DNA of 11,722 bases from Euryarchaeota archaeon UBA4 (GTDB taxonomy: Archaea; Thermoplasmatota; Poseidoniia; Poseidoniales; Thalassarchaeaceae): contig DAFQ01000024.1 in NCBI GenBank assembly GCA_002497985.1, forward strand, positions 29,872 through 41,593, written 5' to 3'. A program made the translations under genes and the position numbers. The notes beneath the pieces are model-generated. The model ran no database searches. It saw only the letters and a list, made by a program, of their open reading frames with translations, and had not been told where the DNA came from. Below, piece by piece: positions 1 through 7,601 of the stretch (position 1 is the first letter of the stretch; every line of letters starts with the position of its first letter).

Positions 1-20
1 TTCACGATTGTGGCCCTATA

Positions 21-52
21 GAACATGTCTTGAACCCCTTGGGTTCATGTTC
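21..52. repeat. Bulged inverted repeat after the kinase stop
   Basis: TGAACCC (31-37) and GGGTTCA (41-47) form a perfect 7-bp stem with a 3-nt loop. It is extended by GAACA (21-25) pairing with TGTTC (48-52), leaving a 5-nt bulge (26-30) on one side. It begins 1 nt beyond the stop codon of the minus-strand kinase, so it may shape that mRNA's 3' end. No T-tract follows on the minus strand, so it is not a standard intrinsic terminator. It could equally be an operator for a gene left of the window. Nothing else is visible in positions 1-53. Confidence 0.5.
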
Positions 53-53
53 C

Positions 54-1112
54 TCATCTATCGGAAATCTGCAGCTTCCACGATAGCTCGTCAAGCCATA
101 TCCCCAAGGTGTCACTGTCGACGAACTCCTGGCTAGACTCGGCCGTTAGTACACACTCACAAGCTGCAGCAGCTAGTGATGTAGCATCCATAATGTCCAG
201 TCCATTGCCCAGAGCAGCTGCTAGAGCTGTTGCAGCAGCGTCATGAAGGCCGATCTGTTGTCTGGGTGCGTCGGCCCTGCAAGGGATAGACATCTCCCTC
301 CCATCGGGAAGATAGAGATTGGTCCCTTCGACTCCACCAAGGACGACTATTGCTCCCCAACCGTATGTTGAAATTAGCTCGGAAGCCGTCTCAGATTTGC
401 TTTCCAGCATCAGTCTTCTTCTTTGTAATTCAAGACCCCTCATTCCGAAAATCACTGCATCTGCCCCTTGGCTTCTGGAAAGGCCGGTCAATTTTGGATC
501 TACGATACAAGGGAGCTTCAATTTCTTGGCATTTGAGATGAGCTTTGAGGCCCCCGATTCAGTCAAAACGCCTTTGTGATAATCTGATAGGACTATCGCT
601 TTGCTGTTTGGCATTGACTCGAGAGCGGCATCGATTAACTGATTACTGACCGATTTACTCAATTCTTCCAATGGGCCCCTATCTGCCTGAAGGAGCACCT
701 GACTCTGGTCCAGTAGGCTTTCCCTACTGCCGTAAAACCTAATCTTTGTCAATGTCTTTCGGTTAGGGACAACAGTGATTCCAGATGTTTCAATTCCGTC
801 GTTAGAAATCATCTCTAGAATCCTATTTCCTTCAGCATCATCCCCTACGCAAGAGAAAAAATCTACGTCCATGCCCAGTGAGTTTAGGCCTCTTGCTATA
901 TGGGCAGCAGCCCCGGGCGACTCTTCCGAGCGGATGATTCTCAACGCCGGCACAGGAGCTGTTGAGTTGAGATTGTTGGCATATCCATGATGGTACCTAT
1001 CAAGCATAACATCACCAATCAATGTGACTCTTGTACCCTCGAAATCATCGAGCAGTGCACTCAGTCTTCGTAGTGTTTCAGCCTCAGTTCTGTCCTCGCT
1101 CTGTGACTCCAT
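54..1112 (-). CDS. PfkB-family sugar kinase, RfaE1/HldE-like, degenerate signature
   Basis: This is a ribokinase/PfkB-superfamily protein of 352 residues from the chosen start. It most resembles the kinase that phosphorylates D-glycero-beta-D-manno-heptose 7-phosphate (RfaE1/HldE N-terminal domain). Visible landmarks are GDVMLDRY (about residues 33-40), an APVP segment and SPGAAAHIA (about 65-73) in the sugar-binding half, SDYHKGVLT (about 176-184, very typical of RfaE1) and DPK (205-207). The C-terminal PfkB signature, normally a D-T-x-G-A-G-D motif, reads QQIGLHD. The catalytic Asp (291) is kept, but the Gly-Ala-Gly anion hole is altered. The usual PN..E segment reads FGMRGLE (222-228). No nucleotidyltransferase domain is fused. 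I chose ATG 1112 because the reading from ATG 1190 adds 26 poorly kinase-like residues and would overlap the endA start. Activity may be altered, and the exact sugar is unknown. Confidence 0.75.
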   Translation of the reverse strand: MESQSEDRTEAETLRRLSALLDDFEGTRVTLIGDVMLDRYHHGYANNLNSTAPVPALRIIRSEESPGAAAHIARGLNSLGMDVDFFSCVGDDAEGNRILEMISNDGIETSGITVVPNRKTLTKIRFYGSRESLLDQSQVLLQADRGPLEELSKSVSNQLIDAALESMPNSKAIVLSDYHKGVLTESGASKLISNAKKLKLPCIVDPKLTGLSRSQGADAVIFGMRGLELQRRRLMLESKSETASELISTYGWGAIVVLGGVEGTNLYLPDGREMSIPCRADAPRQQIGLHDAAATALAAALGNGLDIMDATSLAAAACECVLTAESSQEFVDSDTLGIWLDELSWKLQISDR

Positions 1113-1172
1113 GTATACTGCGAGTAGGTTGTGGCGAATGATACTTACTAGACCGGCGGAATCAAGTTTGGG

Positions 1173-1190
1173 ATGCCATCGTAATGGCAT
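1173..1190. promoter_or_regulatory. Perfect palindrome at the endA start
   Basis: ATGCCAT (1173-1179), spacer CGTA, ATGGCAT (1184-1190). The second arm contains the first two bases of the endA start codon (ATG 1189-1191). The site lies in the 76-bp divergent region between the kinase (starting at 1112) and endA. Its symmetry and position fit a dimeric regulator site that would block initiation at a leaderless start, or a small RNA hairpin if the transcript begins upstream. Both roles are inferred; the symmetry is seen directly. No strong TATA box was recognised nearby. Confidence 0.5.
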
Positions 1191-2271
1191 GGAGCGCGTC
1201 GAGGGGGGGTGGATCTACGATGGCCCCGCGGCCGACAGGTTATGGCATAAGTCGGCCATAGGCAGGCCGATATCCGACGGATGTCTGATTCTCACGGCAT
1301 GTGAACTAATCTTCTGTAGAGACCATAGGCATGTTGAATTTCCCAGTGATGACTGGTTGATGGGGGTAATGGGGGAAGATGGAGATGCTATTCTTGAAGG
1401 AGTGATAATGGAGGCGCTCAGAGTGCCGGGGAACAAGATTGTCCTGAAGGAGAATCTCGGCAGCATGGGGCTTGAGCACTCAGAAGAATCATGGGGCCTG
1501 AGATGGGTCTCGGATACGCACCCTAGGAATGATTCGCCGGTTGCAGAGGTGAGATGGTTCACAGACACTGAGCATTTTGATGCAAAGAGGGATTTGTACC
1601 AGTGGACAAAGGAAGTTGAGGGAAGAGGCAGAATAGCCGAGGCGATAGTTATTGATGAAGAGTTATCAGTGGTCACATATCACCTGTCGATAGCTAATCC
1701 TACTGGAATTCTTGAGTCGCCCTCCGAAGAGGGATTCATGAAGATCTCGTGCCGTGACTACGTGGAGACTCACACAGGTGGTGCTTTCTTCACAGACACA
1801 CACGAGTGGCCATCTGAAGCCATCGGAGTCCCAATTCATGGTGGAAGGCAACTGGACTGGGTTGAGAGGGAGCTAGTTCACGTTCTGGGGCATTCATCAT
1901 TCGACTTTCATATCGATAGTTTTTCTACAGGTTTAACAGATCCTGAACTTGGGATGACAAGGACCGCCAGCCTATTGAAGGAACTCTGGGACAGGGGCCT
2001 TAATACCCGGTCTGGATTCAAATTCGGGACTACCTGGAGGTGTTATACAGGACCAATTGGAGAGGATCATGCCCCTTGGCTAATCAATGATCCCGATGAT
2101 AGGGGAAAGGTAGTGAGTGATTGGGGGAGAGCTTGCTTGACATCTAGGCTTGCCTCCGGTGTGAACAAACATTGGATTTGCCCAATAGACGTGGACACAG
2201 GGGACTGGAGGTTCCTTGAAATCTCGAGGCCGCCAGCTGACTCAAGATGGAGCAATCCGAGCAAAAGGTGA
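1189..2271 (+). CDS. endA: tRNA-splicing endonuclease EndA (duplicated, alpha2-type)
   Basis: This enzyme cuts the bulge-helix-bulge motif at intron borders in precursor tRNA. The 360-residue protein has two EndA-like units, as in alpha2 enzymes. The C-terminal unit carries the hallmark LWDRGLNTRSGFKFGTTWR (about 266-284) and a recognisable catalytic triad Tyr286, His294 and Lys327, followed by the closing strand (CPIDVDTGDWRFLEIS). The N-terminal unit starts GWIYDGPAADRLWHKSAIGRP and closes with the parallel AIVIDEELSVVTYHLSI (152-168), but I cannot find the triad in it, so it is probably a structural pseudo-copy. ATG 1189 is preferred over upstream in-frame starts because family similarity begins there. 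No Shine-Dalgarno site precedes it, which fits a leaderless transcript. The stop codon abuts the stop of the convergent protease gene with no spacer. An RNA-processing role seems secure; the oligomeric state is inferred. Confidence 0.85.
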   Translation: MERVEGGWIYDGPAADRLWHKSAIGRPISDGCLILTACELIFCRDHRHVEFPSDDWLMGVMGEDGDAILEGVIMEALRVPGNKIVLKENLGSMGLEHSEESWGLRWVSDTHPRNDSPVAEVRWFTDTEHFDAKRDLYQWTKEVEGRGRIAEAIVIDEELSVVTYHLSIANPTGILESPSEEGFMKISCRDYVETHTGGAFFTDTHEWPSEAIGVPIHGGRQLDWVERELVHVLGHSSFDFHIDSFSTGLTDPELGMTRTASLLKELWDRGLNTRSGFKFGTTWRCYTGPIGEDHAPWLINDPDDRGKVVSDWGRACLTSRLASGVNKHWICPIDVDTGDWRFLEISRPPADSRWSNPSKR

Positions 2272-4245
2272 TTATTCCCTCTTCTGACCTGTCAAAACTG
2301 ACAGCGCCAAGAGGATGCAAATTAACGGCAGACCATTGGAGGGCTTGGAAAGCCATCCCAAAATGCCGTTGCCCGTAAAGGGGGATTCTGCGATCAGGGT
2401 TACTCCCACTCTATTCTCAAGTCCGTTTTCGTCTTGGAAAACAACCTCGCCACTTGCATACATACCTGGCTCCATTAGCCCCTTGGGATCTATCTCGATG
2501 ATTAGTGGGTCACCAGGGCCGATCTCACCCTGAGTGGTCACTGTTGCAATCCTAGCGGCCGCTCCCTCGATAGCAATGTGGTACTCCCTTGGGCCGGAGC
2601 CCTCATAGTCTAAATCTAGGGATATCGAAGAGGGAGCCTCCCAGTCGATTACCGACTCTAAATTCTGGGACGTTATCCTGTTTCCAATCTTCTGCCAATC
2701 CGATCTGATGGAAACTGGGTTCTCGCCTTCACAGCCGATTGAACCGATCAAGGTCCCAATCTCCAGGGGGGTGTCTGAGTGCCTCAGTATCGGGACTTCG
2801 GACAATCCAGCGGGGATTACTATGACTCTCTCCACGGGAGTGCTAAAGTCGGCGCTGACATTGACAATTAGGTTGCACTGCAAGGGAGTGCTTACCAAGG
2901 CATACGATGACTCCCCGTCAAGCAATTGAATTGGGTTTCTCTCTGTCAGGACTGACGTGATAGGGGTGCTGGAAGTCACAATTTGTATTGTAGCCGAGCT
3001 ATCCTGAATCTGTGTAACGGTAGCTGTCCAATGAACCATTCTCCCCCTATTGTCCCTAATTTTCACCCCTTGTGATCCGAATGATTCGTTTACAGAAAAT
3101 GTGTCTCCTTCACTACCTGAGTCCCGGTTCCTTATCAGAGCGTCATCCCCATCGGCCTCTATGATCTTGACCCAAGCGTAATTTGGATCGTGGTTGACGG
3201 TGTTGTCTTCTGAGTTTCCGTTGTTCACATCCTGATACTCGACAATGATTCCATGTCCGGGTAAAGCGGAATCGAAACCGCTATCTGAGCGTAGGGAGAT
3301 TAGGACCCTCTCTCCGGGTGCTGTCTCAAGAGACAGTGCCCTCGTACCAAGGGATTCACTACTCAATGACTCGATTTCGTATGAGCTATCGAGGGACGTG
3401 TCAATTTCCATGATTCCGTTGGAACCCACCAAATCCAGTGTTGCTGCGCCGGGCATGGAGGGAGTCCTCCCATTGTCGTTCCAATTGCCACTGGCCATTA
3501 TGTCCCAATCACCAAGGCCATTCCAGTTATTTGAGGGCAGTTCTGAATGAACGTCATATAGATCAAATGCGCCCATCTGATGTAGCATCTCGTGAACTAC
3601 TGTTCCCAAACCGCTGTTCAATGAAGAAATTGTGTAGTGGCTGACTGTCCATTCGCCGATAGATATCGGTTCCTGTAATTCTGAGAAGTGGCTCCAAATC
3701 GAGTTAGACGATGCGCCTGATTCCTGTGCTTCTCCCGAATGAAGAACCAGAAGCCTATCCACAACTCCATCGCCATTGTAGTCCCATCGCGATAAGTTGG
3801 AGTTTCCCAGAAGGGCGTATACTGAGTCTTCGACTAACCCCTCAACCCCCCTGCCGTCTATCCCTGAGTCTCTAGTGCCGGGTGAGTCGGTGCCCCAGTA
3901 ACCCTCGTCTTCAGGTGAAATCCAGACTTCCTCAGATAATGTCACCGAGAGTTTGGAGTGGCCTCCCGACATCTGGCTCACATATTTCGAAGCTGAGAGG
4001 TGTGGTGAACCGTCTTCGTCCATATCGAATATCGACTCAGTTATTGACTCGGAGTGGGGTTTCCCCGGGAAAGCGACACGTAGAACGAGCCATTCTTCAC
4101 TGTCCTGTAATCCGACCAAGTTTGAGTCTTGATCGTTGTCGCTCGCTCCGGGGGCCACTTTCGAATCGACCAAGTCCGGATTCATATTTATCATGGCACC
4201 GAGAAGAATCAGGACAAGTGCTACCGCGTAACGTACTGACTTCAC
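2272..4245 (-). CDS. Secreted M6-like zinc metalloprotease with C-terminal anchor
   Basis: This is a predicted exported peptidase of 657 residues. An N-terminal hydrophobic segment (about 6-20, preceded by Lys and Arg) looks like a Sec signal peptide. The catalytic core contains HEMLH (218-222) followed by GAFDLYD, the extended HExxHxxGxxD type seen in immune inhibitor A-like M6 peptidases. A Met-turn-like GLGDWDIMASGNWN follows (Met250). DYNGDGVVD (155-163) looks like a calcium-binding loop. The remaining part is rich in beta-strand, Asp, Ser and Gly, consistent with accessory sandwich domains. It ends in a hydrophobic stretch (about 638-653) and a basic tail (QKRE), suggesting membrane anchoring. 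The start is GTG at 4245, because an in-frame stop lies five codons upstream. The gene is 75 bp downstream of the TatC-like gene on the same strand. No twin-arginine motif is seen. The likely role is degradation of external protein, with moderate certainty about the subfamily. Confidence 0.8.
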   Translation of the reverse strand: MKSVRYAVALVLILLGAMINMNPDLVDSKVAPGASDNDQDSNLVGLQDSEEWLVLRVAFPGKPHSESITESIFDMDEDGSPHLSASKYVSQMSGGHSKLSVTLSEEVWISPEDEGYWGTDSPGTRDSGIDGRGVEGLVEDSVYALLGNSNLSRWDYNGDGVVDRLLVLHSGEAQESGASSNSIWSHFSELQEPISIGEWTVSHYTISSLNSGLGTVVHEMLHQMGAFDLYDVHSELPSNNWNGLGDWDIMASGNWNDNGRTPSMPGAATLDLVGSNGIMEIDTSLDSSYEIESLSSESLGTRALSLETAPGERVLISLRSDSGFDSALPGHGIIVEYQDVNNGNSEDNTVNHDPNYAWVKIIEADGDDALIRNRDSGSEGDTFSVNESFGSQGVKIRDNRGRMVHWTATVTQIQDSSATIQIVTSSTPITSVLTERNPIQLLDGESSYALVSTPLQCNLIVNVSADFSTPVERVIVIPAGLSEVPILRHSDTPLEIGTLIGSIGCEGENPVSIRSDWQKIGNRITSQNLESVIDWEAPSSISLDLDYEGSGPREYHIAIEGAAARIATVTTQGEIGPGDPLIIEIDPKGLMEPGMYASGEVVFQDENGLENRVGVTLIAESPFTGNGILGWLSKPSNGLPLICILLALSVLTGQKRE

Positions 4246-4320
4246 GACATTCCGTAATCAAGCATGGCTTTCAAGTAAATGCAATCGTGATTATGGAACT
4301 GATGGTATGTGATGAGATTG
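4246..4320. other. Intergenic spacer upstream of the protease
   Basis: This 75-bp gap separates two minus-strand genes and probably carries a promoter for the protease. On the minus strand it is AT-rich in its middle part (around GCATTTACTTG), but I cannot name a convincing TATA box. No open frame, hairpin or repeat of note was seen. Confidence 0.3.
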
Positions 4321-5046
4321 TCATTCACGGACAGGCATCAACTTTGAAAATTGGTCAGCTGCAATTATTGCTGACACGGCGATAATTACCCTGAGGCCGT
4401 CATAGACCACTGGCAGAGTCAGGATGAGGATACCTGTTGACATCAGCATCAGCCTGATCCTGAACCTTGTACCCTCTCCCACTGAGGAAAGAATAAATCG
4501 CGAAAATGCTAGAGCCAGGGATGTCAGTGTGACGATCAATACCACCCATGTCATCCCAAGTGATAGCTCTACGACCATGCTCACATCATACATTTCCTCG
4601 ACGCCGTTAATCGCACCTATTTCTTCTGAAACTGAGAAAATCGCAGATATTCCCCAAGTCCAAATAGCCACGGTTAGCAATGGTGCAATTATAGAGAAAA
4701 TCGAGAGGAGGGTTGCAAGCCACCTTCTTTCATCGCCATAAAGGCCGGATCTCGAGAAGCGATAAATGAGGATCGAGAATATTGGGAGTACGGAAATCGA
4801 AGAGAGCAGCAATATCAGAGTCCACCTAACTCCTACCCAGTCCATGGGCGAGTACAGAGACATTACAGATTCGTTACCCTCAGGGGACGCTGCTAATACC
4901 CAATCACCAATCATCGATGTCGATATTGTTGACCATAGTGCGGCAAAAACTAACAAGAAGAGAGCAGTTTTCCTGAATACCGAGTGGAATTCTGAAAAAT
5001 GATTATGTGTTTTTCCGTCGGTCTCGGAATGTTGTCTTACTGGCAT
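4321..5046 (-). CDS. Divergent TatC-family membrane protein
   Basis: This is a 241-residue polytopic protein with about six hydrophobic segments, the size and topology of TatC, the substrate-binding core of the twin-arginine translocase. The best evidence is the central stretch from SLYSPMDW (63-70) through a membrane helix to RFSRSGLYGDERRW (96-109). It parallels the TatC pattern in which a helix is followed by F-x-x-P-G-L-x-x-x-E-R-R. The conserved Glu aligns with E106, and the Pro of PGL is Ser here. HFSEFHSVFRK near the N terminus resembles the TatC HLxELR motif (Glu19). The C-terminal part ends with two helices around TLPVVYD (Asp216). The upstream gene stops 1 nt before this start (TGA T ATG), indicating translational coupling. 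No TatA gene lies in the window. The assignment is based on motifs and hydropathy only; another six-helix transporter-like protein cannot be excluded. Confidence 0.6.
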   Translation of the reverse strand: MPVRQHSETDGKTHNHFSEFHSVFRKTALFLLVFAALWSTISTSMIGDWVLAASPEGNESVMSLYSPMDWVGVRWTLILLLSSISVLPIFSILIYRFSRSGLYGDERRWLATLLSIFSIIAPLLTVAIWTWGISAIFSVSEEIGAINGVEEMYDVSMVVELSLGMTWVVLIVTLTSLALAFSRFILSSVGEGTRFRIRLMLMSTGILILTLPVVYDGLRVIIAVSAIIAADQFSKLMPVRE

Positions 5047-5047
5047 A

Positions 5048-6100
5048 TCACATGCGATCCTTTACCGATGATTCAATTCTTGCAGCTAGTATGGTCCTAT
5101 AGACCCCATAAGCAAACAGGATGCTAGTTAGGAACGCACACCCTATCAGGAATCCTGTGAGGTCTGTGACATGGGTCCCCTCCTCTACGACTGCGGGCGG
5201 GGGGAAGTATATCGCAGTGTCAGATGCGGTCCAATTCACTGCGACGATGAAGGACACGATGCTCATAATTGACCTCCTGATTGCCTGTGGGTAAGCAAGC
5301 TCCATTGCAAGGAACTCTGGGCCATCATCATACTTCCTCTCCAAAATCTCCCTCTGGAGTATGGCGCCGAAAATCAACGCTACTAGGCTTGTCCAGAAGA
5401 ATAGATTTCCTTGTGAGAAAACTGCATGCGATAGTGCCTCTTGCCTCTCTGCTTCTTTCTGTGAATCTGACTCCTCTATGACAAATAGTGTGTCATAATC
5501 ACCGACAGATATTGTCCTGGTATCCAAGGTAGCGCCGGATTCGTCAGAAGTCACGGTTCCTGGTGGGTTGATGGTGAACGATAGAACGTTCCAGTAGTCG
5601 GAATCGTCTGGAACGCCACCGCCATCCACAGAGTTTCCTGCTAGCCAGAAGTATATCGGCCCCATGTCATCAGAGGGTGCAGTCCAAACCACGGTCCATA
5701 TCCCGTCTGAGTCCGGTTCAGAGTGGGAGATGTCATCGGGAGCGCCGTCCGCCTGCCTGATATCCTGATCATCTGACCAGCTGAAATTTCCGTTTGACTC
5801 GGAAGTCATCAAGAATCCAGCCTTTGTATTTCCGTCACCGCCCGAGAGGGTTAGTGAGTCTGCAACGGTAATCGTGAACTCGTAGGATTGCCCTGGGTCG
5901 TACATCACGGGGATACCTGTTATCATCACCACAGCTCTGACGGAAGATGCTCCATTGTTGTGACAAGAGCATCCGTACTTGGCAGTGGGGTCACCATCCC
6001 CATTCTCGCTACTCGGCCCCGCGCTCATCCCCATTGCGGGAACTGCTAGAAGTACAGCTACGATGAAGACAACACCGAGCCTCTTAACCGGGGAACTCAT
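5048..6100 (-). CDS. Exported CxCH / Reeler-like protein with three C-terminal membrane helices
   Basis: This predicted envelope protein has 350 residues from the chosen start. A clean signal peptide follows the start (MSSPVKR, then a hydrophobic core and AMGMSA). Next comes GCSCHNNG (CSCH, about residues 44-47), where related secreted domains often carry a haem-binding CxxCH. A beta-rich domain (about 55-178) has Reeler/choice-of-anchor features: PGQSYEFTITV, KAGFLMTSES, a histidine (ISHSEP) and VVWTAPSDDMGPIYFW. After a Glu-rich linker come three membrane helices (about 232-248, 279-295 and 313-338) and a basic tail. I chose ATG 6100 because the alternative ATG 6166 adds 22 residues before the signal peptide and makes an atypically long n-region. 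It lies just downstream of pntB and is coupled to the TatC-like gene by a 1-nt gap. A redox or surface-binding role is possible, but the function is not known. The motif lacks one residue of CxxCH, so haem binding is uncertain. Confidence 0.6.
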   Translation of the reverse strand: MSSPVKRLGVVFIVAVLLAVPAMGMSAGPSSENGDGDPTAKYGCSCHNNGASSVRAVVMITGIPVMYDPGQSYEFTITVADSLTLSGGDGNTKAGFLMTSESNGNFSWSDDQDIRQADGAPDDISHSEPDSDGIWTVVWTAPSDDMGPIYFWLAGNSVDGGGVPDDSDYWNVLSFTINPPGTVTSDESGATLDTRTISVGDYDTLFVIEESDSQKEAERQEALSHAVFSQGNLFFWTSLVALIFGAILQREILERKYDDGPEFLAMELAYPQAIRRSIMSIVSFIVAVNWTASDTAIYFPPPAVVEEGTHVTDLTGFLIGCAFLTSILFAYGVYRTILAARIESSVKDRM

Positions 6101-6172
6101 GCCTGTTACCGAACTGCGTTCGGCAGCGGTGGACTCATAACAATTGCTTGGAATCATGATAGTCATCTGCCA

Positions 6173-7600
6173 TTATAGGTCCTTGATTGAACCATTGAGC
6201 TCATTCATCATTTTCTTTCCATCGCCGAAGAGCATCATTGTCTTGTCCATGTAGAAGAGGTCGTTATCAACACCAGCGTAGCCGACTGAAAGGCTCCTCT
6301 TGATGATGACGACGACATTTGCCTTGTCGACATCCAAAATTGGCATACCCGCTAGGGGGCCCTCACCGGTTCTAGCTGCTGGGTTTGTGGTGTCATTTGC
6401 CCCAATAACCAAGGCAACGTCGCAATCAGGGAATTCCGAATTGATTTCATCCATTTCAATGAGCCTCTCGTATGGGACATTCGCCTCTGCGAGAAGGACA
6501 TTCATGTGCCCCGGCATCCTTCCAGCTACGGGATGTATGGCGTAGAGGACCTCGCACCCTGTTGACTCCATGAGGTCCGCGAATTCCTTTACAGCATGCT
6601 GACTCTGACTGACGGCCATCCCATATCCGGGAACAACGATGACGCGTTGGGCACCATCTAGAACCATTGCGACCTCCTCTGGATCGCTGCCTACCTTGGT
6701 TCGAGTAAGCTGGTCCCTTTCCCCTGAACCGCCGAATGCCTTGAACAGCACATCGAAGAGTTCCCTATTCATCGCCTTACACATAATGAATGTGAGGATT
6801 AGTCCAGCAGCTCCGACCATCGAACCGGCGATGATTAGAACGTTATTCCCGATCACGAACCCGGTGAATGCAGCGGCGATTCCCGAGAGTGAGTTCAGGA
6901 GGCTGACAACGACCGGCATATCCGCCCCCCCTATCGGAAGGACAAACAGTATTCCGAGCAAGCCAGATGATAGTGCCAATGCGTAAATCCAGGAGTGCTC
7001 GGATGGTTCCTGAATTGTCATCCAGATGAGTGCGAATGAAGCCAGGAGAAGGATGGTCTTCACGGCGTTGAGCCATGATGGCCCCCATGTTGGGAATCTA
7101 ACCCACTTACCTGTGAAGGGAATAGTGAATCCGCCCTTCAGCTTGTACATCGCCACTAGGCTTCCAGTCAGTGTGATCCATCCGACAATCCCCGAAAGCC
7201 CAATTGCCACCCAAATCGCATAGAGCTCTACTCCGGGATCGGGGATGTTTGACTCTTGAATTCTCTTTAACGCCTCTGAAAGACCGACCAGCGCTGAGGC
7301 ACCGCCGCCAAATCCATTGAAGAGTGCAACCAATTCTGGCATTCCGGTCATCTCAACCCTAGTTGCCATCAGGTATCCAATTACAGAGCCTATAGCAAGC
7401 CCCCCAATAATCAACTCCCAGCCAATGACGCCCTCTGTCTGAAGCTTGGCGAGTGTGACCAATACAGCGAGCAGCATCCCCATGGCTCCGAGGCTGTTTC
7501 CCTCGGGTGCCGTTCTTGGGCTCGATAGCTTCTTTATTCCCATGATGAACAAGGAAGCAGAAATCAGGTAACCGATATCCCAGACCACTGGATCAACCAA
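6173..7600 (-). CDS. pntB: NAD(P) transhydrogenase subunit beta
   Basis: This is the NADP(H)-binding and main membrane subunit of the proton-translocating transhydrogenase (NADH + NADP+ to NAD+ + NADPH, driven by the proton gradient). With the TTG start it is 475 residues, normal for PntB. Numbering below counts from the upstream GTG. The N-terminal two thirds is a bundle of membrane helices with conserved VEMTGMPELVALFNGFGGG, IGGADMPVVVSLLNS and IMCKAMNRELF. The soluble NADP domain holds VPGYGMAVSQSQ (327-338), HPVAGRMPGHMNVLLAEA, EMDEIN, VIGANDTTNPAA and KRSLSVGYAGVDN. Asn98 stands where E. coli PntB has the proton-path His91. The GTG at 7609 lies inside a perfect Shine-Dalgarno site, so TTG 7600, 6 nt behind GGAGGTG, is the likelier start. 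The coding ends of pntAB and pntB overlap or touch. Assignment is essentially certain. Confidence 0.95.
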   Translation of the reverse strand: MVDPVVWDIGYLISASLFIMGIKKLSSPRTAPEGNSLGAMGMLLAVLVTLAKLQTEGVIGWELIIGGLAIGSVIGYLMATRVEMTGMPELVALFNGFGGGASALVGLSEALKRIQESNIPDPGVELYAIWVAIGLSGIVGWITLTGSLVAMYKLKGGFTIPFTGKWVRFPTWGPSWLNAVKTILLLASFALIWMTIQEPSEHSWIYALALSSGLLGILFVLPIGGADMPVVVSLLNSLSGIAAAFTGFVIGNNVLIIAGSMVGAAGLILTFIMCKAMNRELFDVLFKAFGGSGERDQLTRTKVGSDPEEVAMVLDGAQRVIVVPGYGMAVSQSQHAVKEFADLMESTGCEVLYAIHPVAGRMPGHMNVLLAEANVPYERLIEMDEINSEFPDCDVALVIGANDTTNPAARTGEGPLAGMPILDVDKANVVVIIKRSLSVGYAGVDNDLFYMDKTMMLFGDGKKMMNELNGSIKDL

Positions 7601-7601
7601 T

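Noticed and set aside
1..53. Intrinsic terminator for the kinase
   Set aside because: The hairpin has no following T-tract on the minus strand, so it is recorded only as an inverted repeat.
1024..1188. N-terminal extension of endA from ATG 1024
   Set aside because: These 55 codons are antisense to the kinase N terminus and carry no EndA likeness; similarity begins at ATG 1189.
1113..1190. Kinase start at ATG 1190
   Set aside because: It adds 26 non-family residues, lies on the endA start palindrome and would leave no promoter for either gene.
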